64,000 nt of DNA from Orychophragmus violaceus (GCA_030180135.1 CM058229.1:44853522-44917521); one strand, 5' to 3'; shown: positions 10,488-22,641, counted from the first letter of the stretch. Notes: generated from the sequence alone by a model not told the origin. A program made the numbers and translations.

Positions 10488-11366
10488 CTATAACATAATA
10501 CCTGAAGAAGAAGTCTCGTACGTCTTCTTCAGCTTCTCATAATCTTCCAAGAATTTATTGCAGTTTCTTTTCAAATGCCCATAACCATTACAATAACGGC
10601 ACTTAACATCTTCAGAAGGACTGGTTTTAACCTTAGGAGCATGGCCAGACTCGCTTGGATTCACAATCGGGCTCGTCCTGCCATCACCTTTGTTCTTACC
10701 AAGTTTCTTAAACTTTTTACCCTTTTGTACCATAAGGACATTTGGGGTGTCCTTCTTGATGTTAGGTTCAGCAGTCTTAAGCATCCCATGCAATTCAGTC
10801 AACGTCTTCGTCAAGTTGTTCATGTTATAGTTCATAACAAATTGATCATAGCTTGACGGCAGTGACTGTAGAATGATGTCAGTAGCCAACTCTTGGCTAA
10901 TGGGACAATCCAGTTTCCTCAGGTTATCAATATAACCCATCATCTTAATGACATGAGGACTAACTGGTTCGCCCTTTGGTAGCTTGCACTCAATCAGAGA
11001 TCTAACCGTCTGGTATCTCTGAGTTCGTGCCTGCTCCTGAAACATACCTTTCAGGCCAGTGATCATCTGTATTGGCGACTCCACGTACTCATATTGCTTC
11101 TGCAATTCCGAGTTCATGGTAGCCAACATGAGACAATTCACATCCACCGCATCATTAGAATGCTTATCCCAAGCATCCTTATCTGATTGCCAGGCATTGG
11201 CTCGGTACTTCTTGGGGAGAACTTTCTCAAGGACATAGTCCTTTTTCTCCTGTTTGAGAACAATTCTCAAGTTCCGATACCATTCAAGAAAGTTGGATCC
11301 ATTTAACTTGTCCTTCTCAAGGACGGATCGCAGGGAGAAATTGTTACGATGGTTTGTGCTAGACAT
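10488..11366 (-). CDS. Copia gag protein with zinc knuckle (Copia-A)
   Basis: A frame of 292 codons from ATG 11366 (MSSTNH...). An upstream in-frame ATG at 11525 would add 53 residues, but the sister families start gag at the equivalent of 11366. The N-terminal part has the LRSVLEKDKLNGSNFLEWY motif typical of plant copia gag (UBN2-type gag domain). Near the end is a CCHC knuckle, C-RY-C-NGYG-H-LKRN-C. Gag packages the RNA and forms the particle. The frame stops at 10488 because one base lost relative to Copia-D shifts it out of the protease frame. No internal stop is present. Confidence 0.9.
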   Translation of the reverse strand: MSSTNHRNNFSLRSVLEKDKLNGSNFLEWYRNLRIVLKQEKKDYVLEKVLPKKYRANAWQSDKDAWDKHSNDAVDVNCLMLATMNSELQKQYEYVESPIQMITGLKGMFQEQARTQRYQTVRSLIECKLPKGEPVSPHVIKMMGYIDNLRKLDCPISQELATDIILQSLPSSYDQFVMNYNMNNLTKTLTELHGMLKTAEPNIKKDTPNVLMVQKGKKFKKLGKNKGDGRTSPIVNPSESGHAPKVKTSPSEDVKCRYCNGYGHLKRNCNKFLEDYEKLKKTYETSSSGIML

Positions 11367-12535
11367 AGCTGGAAAAACAAGGGAGGTTTTAGTTATAATG
11401 TTCAAGAAATGAGAAGTCTTAACAATTAAGAAAACTCGCATTATATTCAAACAATGTTTCCTCAGATGAATATAATGATCCAAGACCCATACTTCACTAA
11501 ACTTGAGTGAGCCACTGGCTATCACTCAAATTTTAGCTATCTAGGTAAGCAACAACTTTGCTAGTTATATCCAATATAACTCTTGGTTGTGGATTTACAT
11601 CTCATGCCCAATCCACCTGATGTCTCTAGGCCCAAAACGATTTTGATAGCCCAGTCAAGTAAAACCAATCTCCTAAGTCATGTAAATGTTGACGCCTTGC
11701 ACTGCAAGCCCATCAACACGATTACTTTCTGCCTTACTCATGTAATTGTGGATACCTTGCACTGCAAGCCTATCACTCAATAAAACGAGTCTTGACAGTT
11801 GACAAGATTGGAAAGACATCAAGTATCACTTGATATTTGATTGAGGAATAGAACTATTTAAAACGTTCAGTTTTATCATGTTTTTAATTCTTCTAATTAA
11901 TTGATTTATCTTGCTTTGGTTCTGTGATTTCAGGTTCCATAACCTAAACCATCAAATCTGATGTCGACCGACACTACTATAGTGTCGATCGATGCAGAAT
12001 AACCAAAAGCAATCCGCGATAACCGATCAATCCAATTGATCCGGTTTTGAATACCGGTCAGCGTCGATCGATGCTACATTAGCATCGGTCGATGCCAACC
12101 TAATCAAACCAATCGCAATTAAATCATTCACAGAATTCAACCATTACTAACCAAGCTCGATAACCGGTCTAATCCAATTGAACCGATTCATCAATCTCGC
12201 GAGGTTTGTGTCGACCGACACAACATTTGTGTCGATCGACACTAGGCGAAAACTGAGTTTTATTCGGGTTTTCGCCCTGTGTCGATCGATGCCGGATTGG
12301 CAACGATCGACACCAAGCGAAAAAACCCTAAATTTTATTCGGGTTTTTGCCCTGTGTCGATCGATGCCGGATTGGCAACGATCGACACCATGCGAAAAGA
12401 CGCTAATACGTTTTTCGATCAGAACCCTAAACTAGGTTTTCATGAAAACGAATTTTAGCAAGTTTGTATCAACCATACAAAGATTCAGATTCAACTAATC
12501 TAATCAACATGCTACAGATTCAATGGAACCCTAAA
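11367..12535 (-). other. 5' leader of Copia-A, rich in paired palindromes
   Basis: A non-coding leader of about 1.17 kb between primer-binding site and gag. It holds five CGRYCG pairs with centres 11967.5/11988.5, 12067.5/12088.5, 12214.5/12235.5, 12285.5/12306.5 and 12360.5/12381.5, each exactly 21 bp apart. The last two are part of a 75-bp tandem duplication. Repeated CCAATTGAACCGG-like blocks also occur, as in Copia-B, C and D. Confidence 0.8.
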
Positions 12536-12547
12536 GCTCTGATACCA
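12536..12547 (-). other. Primer-binding site of Copia-A (initiator tRNA-Met)
   Basis: The minus strand reads TGGTATCAGAGC one base inside the 5' LTR. This is the complement of the plant initiator tRNA-Met 3' end used by most plant copia elements. Confidence 0.9.
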
Positions 12548-12548
12548 C

Positions 12549-13229
12549 TGAAGGAATTTCTAGCAGTTCCTAATCCAATTAGGCAACCCTGGTCTGGATT
12601 CCAAGCCTAGGATCTAGGGTTCATGTAATTGAATCTAGGGATCTCAGAATTACCTGGTGATTAGCAGCGGAAGGTTTTGCAGATAATCGAGATCACGAAG
12701 CACCTCAAACTGCGCCTCTACTGGTATCCACAGGCACACAAACTGGACCGCAGGGATGCTAGTGCCTTACAGAGATCTAATCTCCAGAGAGGTTTCTTTC
12801 TATGTTCTGGTGGCTGTGAATTAGGTTAGAAATCAGTTTAGGTCGACCATATATCTTATATATGTCGACTTAAACCATAACGGAATTAACCAGCGATTAA
12901 ACCGAATTAATCTGATTAATCCGCGAGTTGCATCGATCGATGCACTATCTGCATCGATCGACACTGCCCCAGAATATTGATATCGAATGCATATCAAATA
13001 TGCATTCACTAGATCATTACATTAATGATCAACCTCGTCTTTAACGTCCAGTTTGCTTAGGTGTGTGACCCTGTAGGATCATATAACACTAGCAATGAGT
13101 TCTAAACTCATTGATCACAAGTGGCTTCTAGCAAAGCATTATGACTACCTAGTATTATATGATTGTCTCATCTCGACAATACAACTATCACTTAGAGAAA
13201 GTACAATAAATTTCAGGACATTCCCAACA
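12549..13229 (-). repeat. 5' LTR of Copia-A
   Basis: Complete 681-bp LTR: on the minus strand it starts TGTTGGGAATG and ends CTTCA. A minus-strand TATATAAG lies at 12862-12855. A CGATCG pair (centres 12936.5 and 12957.5) lies about 75-95 bp upstream of it. GAACA at 13230-13234 would be the target-site copy on this side. Confidence 0.92.
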
Positions 13230-13530
13230 GAACATTGGATATATCATCGATCGTAAACTTGTCACTCGAATACGTATGAAGATAACTAGGAGGGATAGGC
13301 GTTTATGGCCAGAAACGCCTTCTTCTCTATTCTTTGATAAGGACGTGAGTGTAGATATTAACGGGATTTATAGCTGCATGTGTGCTCCAATAACAACTTG
13401 GAAGGGTTGGTCGGAATTTGGTTTCAAGGGTTCAACCATGTGCGATAGATGCTTTTGGACCATAGAGTCACTATTTTACTTCAGACTCCTTCTGAACAAT
13501 TTCAGAATTTGGCCATGTTTAGGTTCTTGA
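13230..13530 (+). pseudogene. Unrecognised gene fragment, copy 1 of a tandem pair
   Basis: An open stretch, with ATG at 13276 and a stop at 13528-13530, translates with RIRMKITRRDRRL, LFFDKDVSVDINGIYSCMCAP and WSEFGFKGSTMCDRCFW. I do not recognise the family. The same protein pattern recurs at about 13925-14230, so it comes from a real coding sequence that was duplicated. Its left end touches the Copia-A LTR, so the upstream part may have been lost. Confidence 0.45.
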
Positions 13531-13924
13531 GTATCCTTCATATTCTAAATATTGTTTAGTGTTGTTTAGATTTCTTTAAACTACTATAAATATTATATGC
13601 TTTCTTCGTCTATGAGAAAATTTAAACATAAGGAGTACGTATATGCATTATCTTTGAGTACACTGCGACTATGTACCTCGCGACTATTTTATGACTGAAT
13701 AAACGACTTTCTGGAATCCGAAAATCCTTATGCAATTTTCCTTAGAGGTACGTGTATTTTTGTATATTGCGACTAATAGATCGACGGATCATCGACCTCC
13801 ATCAACCAGATGGTTAAAGGAGAGGCTATGATCAAGAGATCGGCATATATTCGATGGGAGACGGGGATATACGCGTACTCCATGTTCTTGCGGATTTATT
13901 ATGGAGATGGAGATGTTTTGAACC

Positions 13925-14230
13925 ATGGGTATATCATCGAGACCGAATTTGTAACTCGAGTACGTGTTAAGATAACTTTGAGATAAAGGTATGGAACGTT
14001 AGACAGATGGTGTGCACTGTTCTATGAGAAGCGGGGAGGATTAGATATCAAATGGATTTATATATGTATGTGTGCTCCGATAAAGACTTGGTTGGCTTGG
14101 TGGGACTATGGTTTCAAAGGTACAACCAGTGCGATACATGCTTTTGGACCCTTGAGTCACCATTCTTCTTCACAATCATAAGAGATAATTTCAGAATTTG
14201 GTCCGCTTATCTTTATGAAGATATTTAATT
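13925..14230 (+). pseudogene. Unrecognised gene fragment, copy 2 of a tandem pair
   Basis: Translates in pieces as ETEFVTRVRVKITLR, a stop, then LFYEKRGGLDIKWIYICMCAP and WWDYGFKGTT, parallel to copy 1 but with stops and a frame change. Nucleotide similarity also covers the ATATCATCGA segment before each copy. Between the copies (13531-13924) is diverged DNA with GCGACTA words and no frame. Confidence 0.42.
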
Positions 14231-16329
14231 AATATATGTGGTTTGCTAAATGTAGTAGATTATTTAACGCTAAACTTTTCAAGTATTGTATACAATATTG
14301 TTTTCAAGTACTTAAAGTAATTAATTATATTTTCATAACGACAGTGGGATTATTAATCTAGTCAAAACGGTTCCCCTAGTGGCACGGAACTCAAGTCGAT
14401 AAATTATAGCAACCTTTAATAAAAAAATGAAGCAAGCTATAAACCTAGCATTGTAACTTTCATTTCGCAAAATATCAAACCATGATTAGTGTTGATTTGA
14501 TGGGGGTTCCTCTGGTCGTTTCGTATACTCATAGACATTTACCAAAATAATTTGTCAAAGATTCTCTATGTTATTTATATATCTATACTTATATAAGAGA
14601 TTCTGATTATGGACAAAAAGTTGTAAATGTTACCGATATATAGGTTTTAAAAACAAACATAAAAACCAAAAAAAGATAAAAGTTTGAAACATATACATTA
14701 TTTAGAAGATGAAATGGGACATCAGATTTTCTTCACGATATATCTCAGGTAACGGATTTGGAAAGCTACAAAATCAGAAAATCATGTATTACTCCAATTG
14801 TTATAAAAGCATAACAAATAATGAGTTGAAATAGGTTTATATACACAACATGTCGAGGAACCGAACAAAATAAGGATTCTCAGTCTGATCATAGACAATC
14901 CTTGAAGCTCTTCTTCTCCTTTACGCCAAGTAAAACCTAAGTTAATACAACCAAGAATGAACTTCAAAAACATTGAAGACAATGGAGAGATTGCTATATG
15001 AATCAATCATAAACCTAAACATTTAATATACAATACAATAATTTCATCTAATTACACACAAAATTTCAATGTTTACCGATTCTCATCTTATGAAGAAGCA
15101 TCTAAGAATCACAAAACATGTCTATCTACATCATTCCAAAACCTTTTTATTAATTCTTCACCATCTTTCCCAATCAATAAACATTGAAGACTCCGGAGAC
15201 TAGAAAAAAAAATTGCTAACTATTATTAGAGACAAACAACAAAACAACTCATCAAAATATATTATTAAGATCAACTTACTTTATGTCGCGAATGGTAAAA
15301 TGAAACTTTTGCCATGCTCAATAGTCTTGGCGATTTCCAACATGAATTACAACACCAAGGATATCTATAAAGTGGAAAATATCAATTAGACAACACATGC
15401 AAATAACATGATTTTCTAATCTTAAGTACAAAAGCAAATATTTGTTTTAAGTTACCTTTAGGAGGATCATAAACACTCCAATCTAATATATCCGTAAGAA
15501 ATGTGCAAACCATAACACGAACATGCGGAATACTATAGTAAGTCACACAAAAATATGTCTCTGATGTGAAACCCAGCTTGAAGTTGTGAGGAGTCAAGGA
15601 AATATATTATGGTGAAAGAACTATTTAGCATTTGTAAGGTTAAACCAACCACCCTCGGACCAAGTTGACCACCGGAATTTATCAACAACAGAGGCATGAA
15701 CATATGCCTCTATCTTGATACCCTAAATCAAGAAATGATTTGCTTGATAAAACATGCAAGAATAAAAAGACAGCACCTGAACGATGAAAAGAGAGATTAC
15801 CTCTACATCGACCAAGAAGAAACACACATTCATATACGCCGGAGGAAAACTTTTAGATCCAAAAGAGATGGGACATTGTTGATCTGAGTAAGTCTTCGGA
15901 TAATCTTATGAGACATGTTTGATTCTCGATGATGTTTCGCACAAAATCTAGAAATCAAGTACTTTTTCGGTAAACAGTAGAAAATGAATTGTCTAGGACA
16001 AAAATCTTTATAGTTTCTAAAAGTTATGAGTAAAAGGTGTAAAGACCAAAAAAAGACAATCCTTAGTTTAGTTAATATGTTTGAGCTTTAACCGCTAATG
16101 ATATTTTTTATTATCTTATTACTATTTGAACCATGATAATCAGTACCTTTTCGTTCTTGGTATATATGAAACAAATCAACAAAATCAAAAATAGCATAAT
16201 ATAAAATGGTACTCAAACGTGCATCATGCACATTAAATATTGCAAGTATAGATTAGCTTTGATAATCAATTAAGATTATTAGCAAATATAACCAAAATGT
16301 CTTATATTATTGTTACTAATTTAAAAAAT
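14231..16329. other. AT-rich DNA without recognisable genes
   Basis: Only short frames of 60-75 codons with no family resemblance are present. I see no terminal repeats or target duplications. It may be an old decayed element or the interior of the CACTA-like element ending at 16749. Confidence 0.5.
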
Positions 16330-16749
16330 ACTATATGATACGACTCATACTCGACTACTTTGCGACACGAATAACGAGTCGTATATTAGTCATACAAAAT
16401 AGCGATAAATTAACAACTATGTTACTACTATACACGGAGTAGAAAATTAGTGTCCCAAATAATGACTCATTTGCGACTTTTATATGACTCTTAACAGTAG
16501 ACGCAGCGTAGTCGCCAAATTACCGACTACGTTGCGACTATTGTTTCCAGTCTCGACAATAATCGTTAATCAAACGTATATCAGCGACTAAATTGGTGAC
16601 AATCATTTTGGTCGTATATTGGCGACTAATATACGACCATATATTTGTAATCGCAAAATAGTCAGAAATGTGTCTCCAAATAGTCGTAAAATGTTACGAC
16701 TACAAGTATAGTCGTAGGTTGCAGTCGCAAAACGTTTCTTTCTTGTAGT
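16330..16749 (-). mobile_element. Right end of a CACTA-like DNA transposon
   Basis: The minus strand starts CACTACAAGAAAG at 16749, the terminal motif of plant CACTA (En/Spm) elements. The adjoining 400 bp are dense in GCGAC/GTCGC words in both orientations (for example 16350-16370, 16475-16550, 16610-16735), as expected of subterminal transposase-binding repeats. I could not find the partner end; similar GCGACTA words near 13660-13780 may belong to it. Confidence 0.6.
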
Positions 16750-16782
16750 GTAAACAGCTTGAGTAATCTGAAAACGAACAAG

Positions 16783-16895
16783 CACCGTCGATACCTTATG
16801 ATTCTGGCGTGGCAGGCGGTGATTTATGAGATTTGGACGGAGACAAACAACTGATTACATACGCAACTTACTGGCTAACAGAGGTTCTGATGAAA
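16783..16895 (+). pseudogene. Small LINE reverse-transcriptase C-terminal fragment
   Basis: A short translation, LAWQAVIYEIWTETNN followed after a stop by LHTQLT, matches the W..I..IW.ERN.RLH pattern after the zf-RVT domain of plant LINEs. It is about 110 bp with stops. The identification rests on this pattern only. Confidence 0.45.
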
Positions 16896-17489
16896 TGATT
16901 TAAATTAACTATAAAAAATAGAATTTCTTCATTTCAATTTTAAAATTCGTAAGAGGCAAATGAGACTATGCAAACATGGATTTCTTTTGCATGAGTTTCC
17001 AGCTATGAAGACTAGTTGGCAGCCTTGTTCGAAAACGCGCTAAACATTATACTTACGGTCGGCCCGGACCTAATGAGTTAACAAAAACTAAGGGTAAAAT
17101 CAAAGTAAAATATTCTCTGTAACTCTAGCGATATATGGTCCCCACCACTACGTCATAATACCTGCCTGGAGTTCAAACCAAAATCCATTAAACCTAATTC
17201 ATGCACAAAATTTGAGACCCACAGTTACATCGTGTAATTTGTAACTTACATGCATACCGACCAACATGGGTCAATGGCCCAATAATTAAAAAATGAAATT
17301 TTTTGAGCGACATAATCATTCTAAGCGGTTTAACGCGGCTGAGTTATTAAATATGTAGCCAGTGCATTGTTAACCTGGACCATCTAATTCTGTCCTAAAT
17401 CGACTTTAATTGTGTCAATGTTTTTACGATCATCGATTATACGACCGTTTAAATGCTATGTGGTCGCGTTTTAGAACAAGAGTTGAAAG
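16896..17489. other. Intergenic DNA without features
   Basis: Moderately AT-rich, with no frame above 60 codons apart from one overlapping the MITE. No terminal or direct repeats were noticed apart from the MITE target site at 17482-17489. Confidence 0.5.
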
Positions 17490-18030
17490 TAGGTATGGGC
17501 GTTCGGATACCCGTTCGGGTTCGGTTCGAATCTTTCGGATTTTCGGGTATAGGCATATAAGACCCATTCGAATATTTTATAATTTTGGTTCGGGTTCGGT
17601 TCGGTTCCATTCGGGTTCGGTTCGGGTTCGGATACCCATAAAATCATAATACAAAAATAAAAATTGATTAATTTAAATAAAAAATTGTAAAAAATGAGAT
17701 AAATATAGCAGAAAATTTCGTATATTTCATTTATTTTGGGTATTTTAGCTATTTTGATATAAAACTAACCAATATATATGAGTTTGTAATTATAGTTTTA
17801 AATAATTATGTTATGTTAAGTCTAAATATAATTAATATTTTGGATATATAATTGTAGTTCGCATATTTCGGATACCCATTCGGTTCTCGGTTCGGGTCGG
17901 GTTCGGTTTCGGTTCTTCGGGTATAAAGGTTTAGGACCCATTCGGGTATTTTATCGGTTCGGGTTCAGTTCCTCTTTTTCGGTTCGGGTTCGATTCGGTA
18001 TTTCGGTTCCTGGTTTTTTGCCCAGCCCTA
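17490..18030. mobile_element. hAT-type MITE with TTCGG-rich interior
   Basis: A 541-bp element with imperfect terminal inverted repeats: TAGGTATGGGC at the left and GCCCAGCCCTA at the right. It is flanked by an 8-bp target duplication, GTTGAAAG (17482-17489) and GTTGGAAG (18031-18038). The 8-bp length and TAGG ends fit the hAT superfamily. Both arms are tracts of GGTTCGGTTCGGGTTCGG type around an AT-rich centre. No transposase is encoded. Confidence 0.8.
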
Positions 18031-18558
18031 GTTGGAAGTCTTTCGACTTTGGATTTCCCGAAGGTATTTCTGCAATGGGAGAAGAATCGGGTTCGTTTGA
18101 AAAGGGGATGTTGGTTTCTGGTTTGGTCGATATCTAGGGTTTCTTTCTGGTTCTGCCTCGACAAGATATGGACTTTTATCTATTTCAACATGTAATATGT
18201 ACTAGGGTTGGGCCTCTTATGATGGGCCCCTTGCCGATTTTAAAATTACAGCAAATAAAATTTACAAAAAAACATATCCAAATATCGAAAATTTTAATAT
18301 GAACAAGAAAAACTTTATAAGGCCAGCAAAATTTATACTACGAAATATATAAGGTGTTTTCTTTTAATTAGCAAGGGATTTGCCATGTAATGGACAAACC
18401 GACAAATCCACTCAAAGTGACATTTTCACAATAACTGAAGAAAAAATCAAATATGTGTAAAACAAATACATTCAAATATAACTTTTCAGTAAAAAAAGAA
18501 GGTTATGTACATTTGGCATGAATATGTGTTCATGTAGCAATGTATACGATATACATGA
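18031..18558. other. Intergenic DNA without recognisable genes
   Basis: A short possibly coding-derived stretch (18031-18180) continues the sequence interrupted by the MITE, but I cannot assign it. The rest is AT-rich with nothing recognisable. Confidence 0.45.
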
Positions 18559-18793
18559 CTGCGAGGCGATCTACAATGGTAAAAATAAGCAAGGGGGTTT
18601 CTTGTGATACAATAGAACGTTGTGAATATGTGATTAGGTTAACGATTTAGGACTTAGAGATTACAAGATGAATATACTGCGAGGCGATCTACAATGGTAA
18701 AATTAAGCAAGGGGGTTTCTTGTGATACAATAGAACGTTGTGAGTATGTGATTAGGTTAACGATTTAGGACTTAGAGATTACAAGATGAATAT
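18559..18793. repeat. Tandem duplication of a 118-bp unit
   Basis: Two adjoining copies start CTGCGAGGCGATCTACAATG at 18559 and 18677. They differ at only about two positions, including a one-base gap in the A-run. The duplication is recent and non-coding. Confidence 0.85.
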
Positions 18794-19037
18794 AAGTCTA
18801 ACTATTTTTTAATTTTCCCAAATATAGGCACTACAGGGGACAATCTTGGTTCATAAACTACCTCCAACTTTATTAATCTAAAAAAAAAGTAGCCGTATAA
18901 AAAGGCCAAAGATAATAACAGACAACTTAAAAGACAACAATAACTAAGCGACACAATTGTGATTGCTGAAAATCAGAATTTTTTGGGGTTTTTTGTTTGT
19001 TGAAACGCATACTAATAAAATCTGTAGATATGAAAAC

Positions 19038-19084
19038 CGAGCTCGTGTGTTTCAAAAAAAAAAAAAAAAAAAAACGAGCTCGTG
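19038..19084. mobile_element. Minimal retroposon tail (TGTTTC plus 21 A) with 10-bp target duplication
   Basis: The inserted piece TGTTTC followed by 21 A (19048-19074) is flanked by CGAGCTCGTG at 19038-19047 and 19075-19084. This is what an almost completely 5'-truncated poly(A) retroposon leaves. Confidence 0.65.
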
Positions 19085-19143
19085 AGAACCTATTGCAATC
19101 CGTTTCTATGACCTGGACTAATAGAGTAAACTAATTGGATTAC

Positions 19144-19184
19144 AACTACCACTATAATGTTCAAAAAAAAAACTACCACTATAA
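19144..19184. mobile_element. Second minimal retroposon tail (TGTTC plus 8 A) with 14-bp target duplication
   Basis: The insert TGTTCAAAAAAAA (19158-19170) is flanked by AACTACCACTATAA at 19144-19157 and 19171-19184. It landed on the left end of the neighbouring CACTA-like element and duplicated its first eight bases. Confidence 0.65.
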
Positions 19185-21620
19185 GAAAACTGTAAATAGT
19201 CATGACTCAATTACGGATCAGTTGTGGCTATTTTTCTAGTCACGAATGGCTACGAAATAGTTATAAAATAACATTTGTAGTTATCTATAAAAAACTAACT
19301 ACGAATAGCCACAAAATAGTCGTAAAAGAACATAGCCACGACTAGACATGATAACTTTTGTGGCTACGTAACCACAACCTAGAATCATAGCTATTTGTTG
19401 CAAATTTAGCCATAAATAGTCACGAAATGTCCGTAAAAAGAGTTAGTCACGACCGGCCACAAAAAAAATTATGGCTATTTATAGAGAATATAGCCATGAA
19501 CTGTGAAATAGCTACGGATAGCCACGGATAGCCACAGATAGCCACGATTTAATCTGTGGCTATTCAAAATCCTAAATATACCCTAAAACTCCAAACTCTA
19601 AACCTTAAACTCTTAATATAAAGTATAACATAAAAATAAAAATCATTAATTATATATACAGAAAACTATTATTTTCAAATCCAATACCACATTATTCATA
19701 TCCTAAATTAAATAAGTCATATATATACAAACATTAAACTATAATCAAAAATATAATAACTAAAACTTAAATACTATAATATATCTAAAACTAGGATTCA
19801 AAACTTATATAACCAACTTTTATTTCTAAATCTACTATTTTCAAACTTTAACTTAAAACCTTAAATATAACCTTTCAAACCTTATACTCTAAACCATAAT
19901 CAAACTATAAACCTTAAACTCTTAATCATAACTATAAAATTAAAATACAACCATTAATTATATACATAAAAATAATATTTTCAAATCCAATACAACAATA
20001 TCCATATCCTAAATAAACCATATAACCTTAAAATATAAACAAAAACTCAACACTTAAATTTTATAAGACTTCAATTATTATAACATATATAAAACTAAGA
20101 TTCATCACTTATAAAAAAAAATTTATTTTTTAAAATCTAATATATTTAAACATTTAACTTAAAATCTTAAACATAATCCTCAAACCTTATACTCCAAACC
20201 ATAAACATTTTATTAAGATTACTATAACTAAAACGTCTTATGATTCAACACTTATAAAAATAATTTTATTTTCTAAATCTACTATTTTCAAAAAAGAATT
20301 ATTGTATATACTCATTACTAAAAATTAAAACTTCTAAAAAATACATCTAAAGGAAAATTAAATCGAATTTATCCATTTGAATATGTATAAATCATTTTTA
20401 TTATTATATATACTCATTTTTATATTATTTTTAAAAATTTAATACTTGTAAAAGTTTTTATCTTTTATATTTTTAATTTTAAAATTAATACCATTTTTTA
20501 ATTATTATATATTAGTTATATTAGAAAATATTGACATTGGTTGAGATAGCCTTCACGCGGATCTAAGATCTCAGCCGTTAGATCAATATCTCCTCTCAAA
20601 TATGGATCAGCCGTTAGATTAAATGTACTTTTATAATAAAAAAATTAGACCTATCTTCTTCTTCTCTACTTAGATAGAGAAAAGAGAGAGATTTAATCTC
20701 TCAATTGCAGCGACACCTTATCTCTTATACCTCCATCCTTATCTTTTATTTCGCTCAGATCAATCTCTATCCTAACCAATTTCTCGCTCATATCCAAATT
20801 ATCACTTGTCATCTTCATTTTTTCCCTCTAATCCTCTGCCTCCGTCTCCATTTCTCTCTTGTCGCTCAGACCTCCAGACGCAGTTCCTTTTACTGGCCAG
20901 ATCTGCGCCGTCTATCACTCACATGGAAGCTCCTTTGCTGACCGGATCTCTGACATCCATTCCAATGGAAGCTCCTGCTACTAACTAGTTCTCCGCCGTC
21001 CATCGCTCCCTCCAGCACCGCCGTTGTCACTGCCTTTACTCTGTAGCATATCGATCTCGCATCACTCTCTTCTACATCTCCGTCCCAGTCTTCCATGTCT
21101 CTGTCACTAGATCTGGTGATGCTCGATGTCTCATCGTTGATGCGGCGGTGGTGGTCTAAAAGGAGCGGCGGCGGTGATGCTCATCACTAGATCCGGATTT
21201 TTTTTTTAATTTATGTATTTTTGTCAATTAATTTTTATTTAATTTATGAGTTAGGTTTTGTATGTTAATTTTTGTTTCATTTGTTTCATTTGTTTTTAAT
21301 AATTATTATATCAATTTAAATTTTTTTTAATTTTTTTTTAAAAATAGCCATGGATTAACTACAGTTTAGGTTCTGGATATATATAATAATAGCTACGGAT
21401 TTATTTGTCGATATTTGTGACTTTTTTAACCACAACTGCTTTCTTTGTTGTTCGTGGCTATCCGTGGAAGAGTAACCACGAATTGTCACGATTGGCCGAT
21501 ATTTACAAATTCATAGCCACAAATAAATTTCGTTGCTATCTGTGGTTATGGTCCAAATAACCACGAATTAAGTCTATAACCACAAATAAATTTATGGCTA
21601 TGGAGCAGTTTTTACTATTT
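19177..21620. mobile_element. Non-autonomous CACTA-like element with TAGCCACGAATAG subterminal repeats
   Basis: The left end is CACTATAAGAAAACTG at 19177. The right end (about 21605-21620) is only a weak inverted match. Both ends carry many copies of the words TAGCCAC, CACGAAT and GTGGCTA (19200-19560 and 21340-21600). The 1-kb interior left of 20540 is AT-rich and non-coding. A CT-rich gene-like segment sits near the right end. No transposase is visible. Confidence 0.55.
20640..21190 (+). other. CT-rich gene-like segment inside the CACTA-like element
   Basis: After an AT-rich tract the sequence becomes CT-rich, like a plant 5' UTR and first exon, with small frames at 20705-20941 and 20806-20988. 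CAGCCGTTAGAT words precede it. The related element near 26430-26710 has a similar arrangement. It could be a captured host fragment or the degenerate start of an element gene; no family is recognisable. Confidence 0.4.
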
Positions 21621-22447
21621 TAAGATTGTAATTTGTATTAGAATTTACGGATTACATAGTGAGGGAGTGCAGTATATGGAAGTTTCTGCTGTGAAATCAC
21701 GAGAAAAACGACAAAAATTCAAAAACTTAGGTAAACACGAATTGAATCAAATACATGGTTTTTATTATTGTGTGAACGAATGTTTACAATCTCTTAAAAC
21801 TCATATTTGTAAATTTCCCCAAGACGTGATGATTCCTGTAGAATTAAAATTGTTTTTTCTAATCATTATAGGATAGCGCATCACATCTCTACTAAACACT
21901 ATATTAATCTTGGGATCGCCTAACTTGAAGCCGTTTACACATTTCATAAAACCAAGAAATATATACTTTTTAGACTAAATCAAATTTTGATATTTTGTCA
22001 TTTGAAACTAACATATAATAAACTAGACATCCACATATCTTCAAATTTGATTTAACAATATCTAACATAGTACACACCTCTTCAGCGATTATCCCTTCTA
22101 TACTGATAATGGAAAAATCCTAGCATATTTGTTAATGGATGCGATTGATAATTTCTAACTGTTATGATTCGAGGTATACAGTTTTATTTGTTATTAATCA
22201 TAAAAATATTTTAAAAATGGTTATATTTAGTTTTTATTACTTTTTTTACAAACAGTTTTCATAAACAATTTTTTAAAAAATAATTTTGCACTATTCAATC
22301 ACTTGTCACCTCTATTAACAATTCCGCTTTTATTCACCAATCAGACCCAATATATTTATTTTGGAGTTAAGTTTACGGAAAGGCAAAAATAAAACAAAAA
22401 ATTGTCAATTCGTTTATATAGACACTAGTTTCGTCAGTTCAAACTTT
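21621..22447. other. AT-rich DNA without recognisable genes
   Basis: One 69-codon frame at 21667-21876 (plus) has no recognisable motif and probably arises by chance. No repeats were noticed. Confidence 0.45.
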
Positions 22448-22641
22448 AAAATAGTCTCTCTTTTTTTCTCTGAAAGGATGCTCCAATTAAAAGATTAAGT
22501 GATATCACAACAGTCTAGAGATCTCCATCCGGGAACTAACTCCCAACTACCGTCCTACCCTTTACAACATTTCAAAAGCCGTACTAACCGAGCTAAAATC
22601 GACTGATCAAAATGCAGCCTTTCACTGTGATCTACTGATGC

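Larger units (their letters stand above)
6474..13229 (-). mobile_element. Copia-A: Ty1/copia retrotransposon with gag frame and decayed pol
   Basis: Minus-strand element with 5' LTR 13229-12549, primer-binding site for initiator tRNA-Met, long 5' leader, gag, degenerate pol, polypurine tract and 3' LTR. The 3' LTR is interrupted by Gypsy-1, so its outer end is left of the window. By eye the shared LTR part (about 616 bp) differs at about eight bases plus a 2-bp gap, so insertion was recent. Copia-D is a sister copy. Confidence 0.92.

Noticed and set aside
17490..18030. TTCGGGTTCGG tracts as telomere-like or satellite repeat
   Set aside because: Terminal inverted repeats and an 8-bp target duplication identify a hAT MITE; the tracts are internal and not a telomeric TTTAGGG array.
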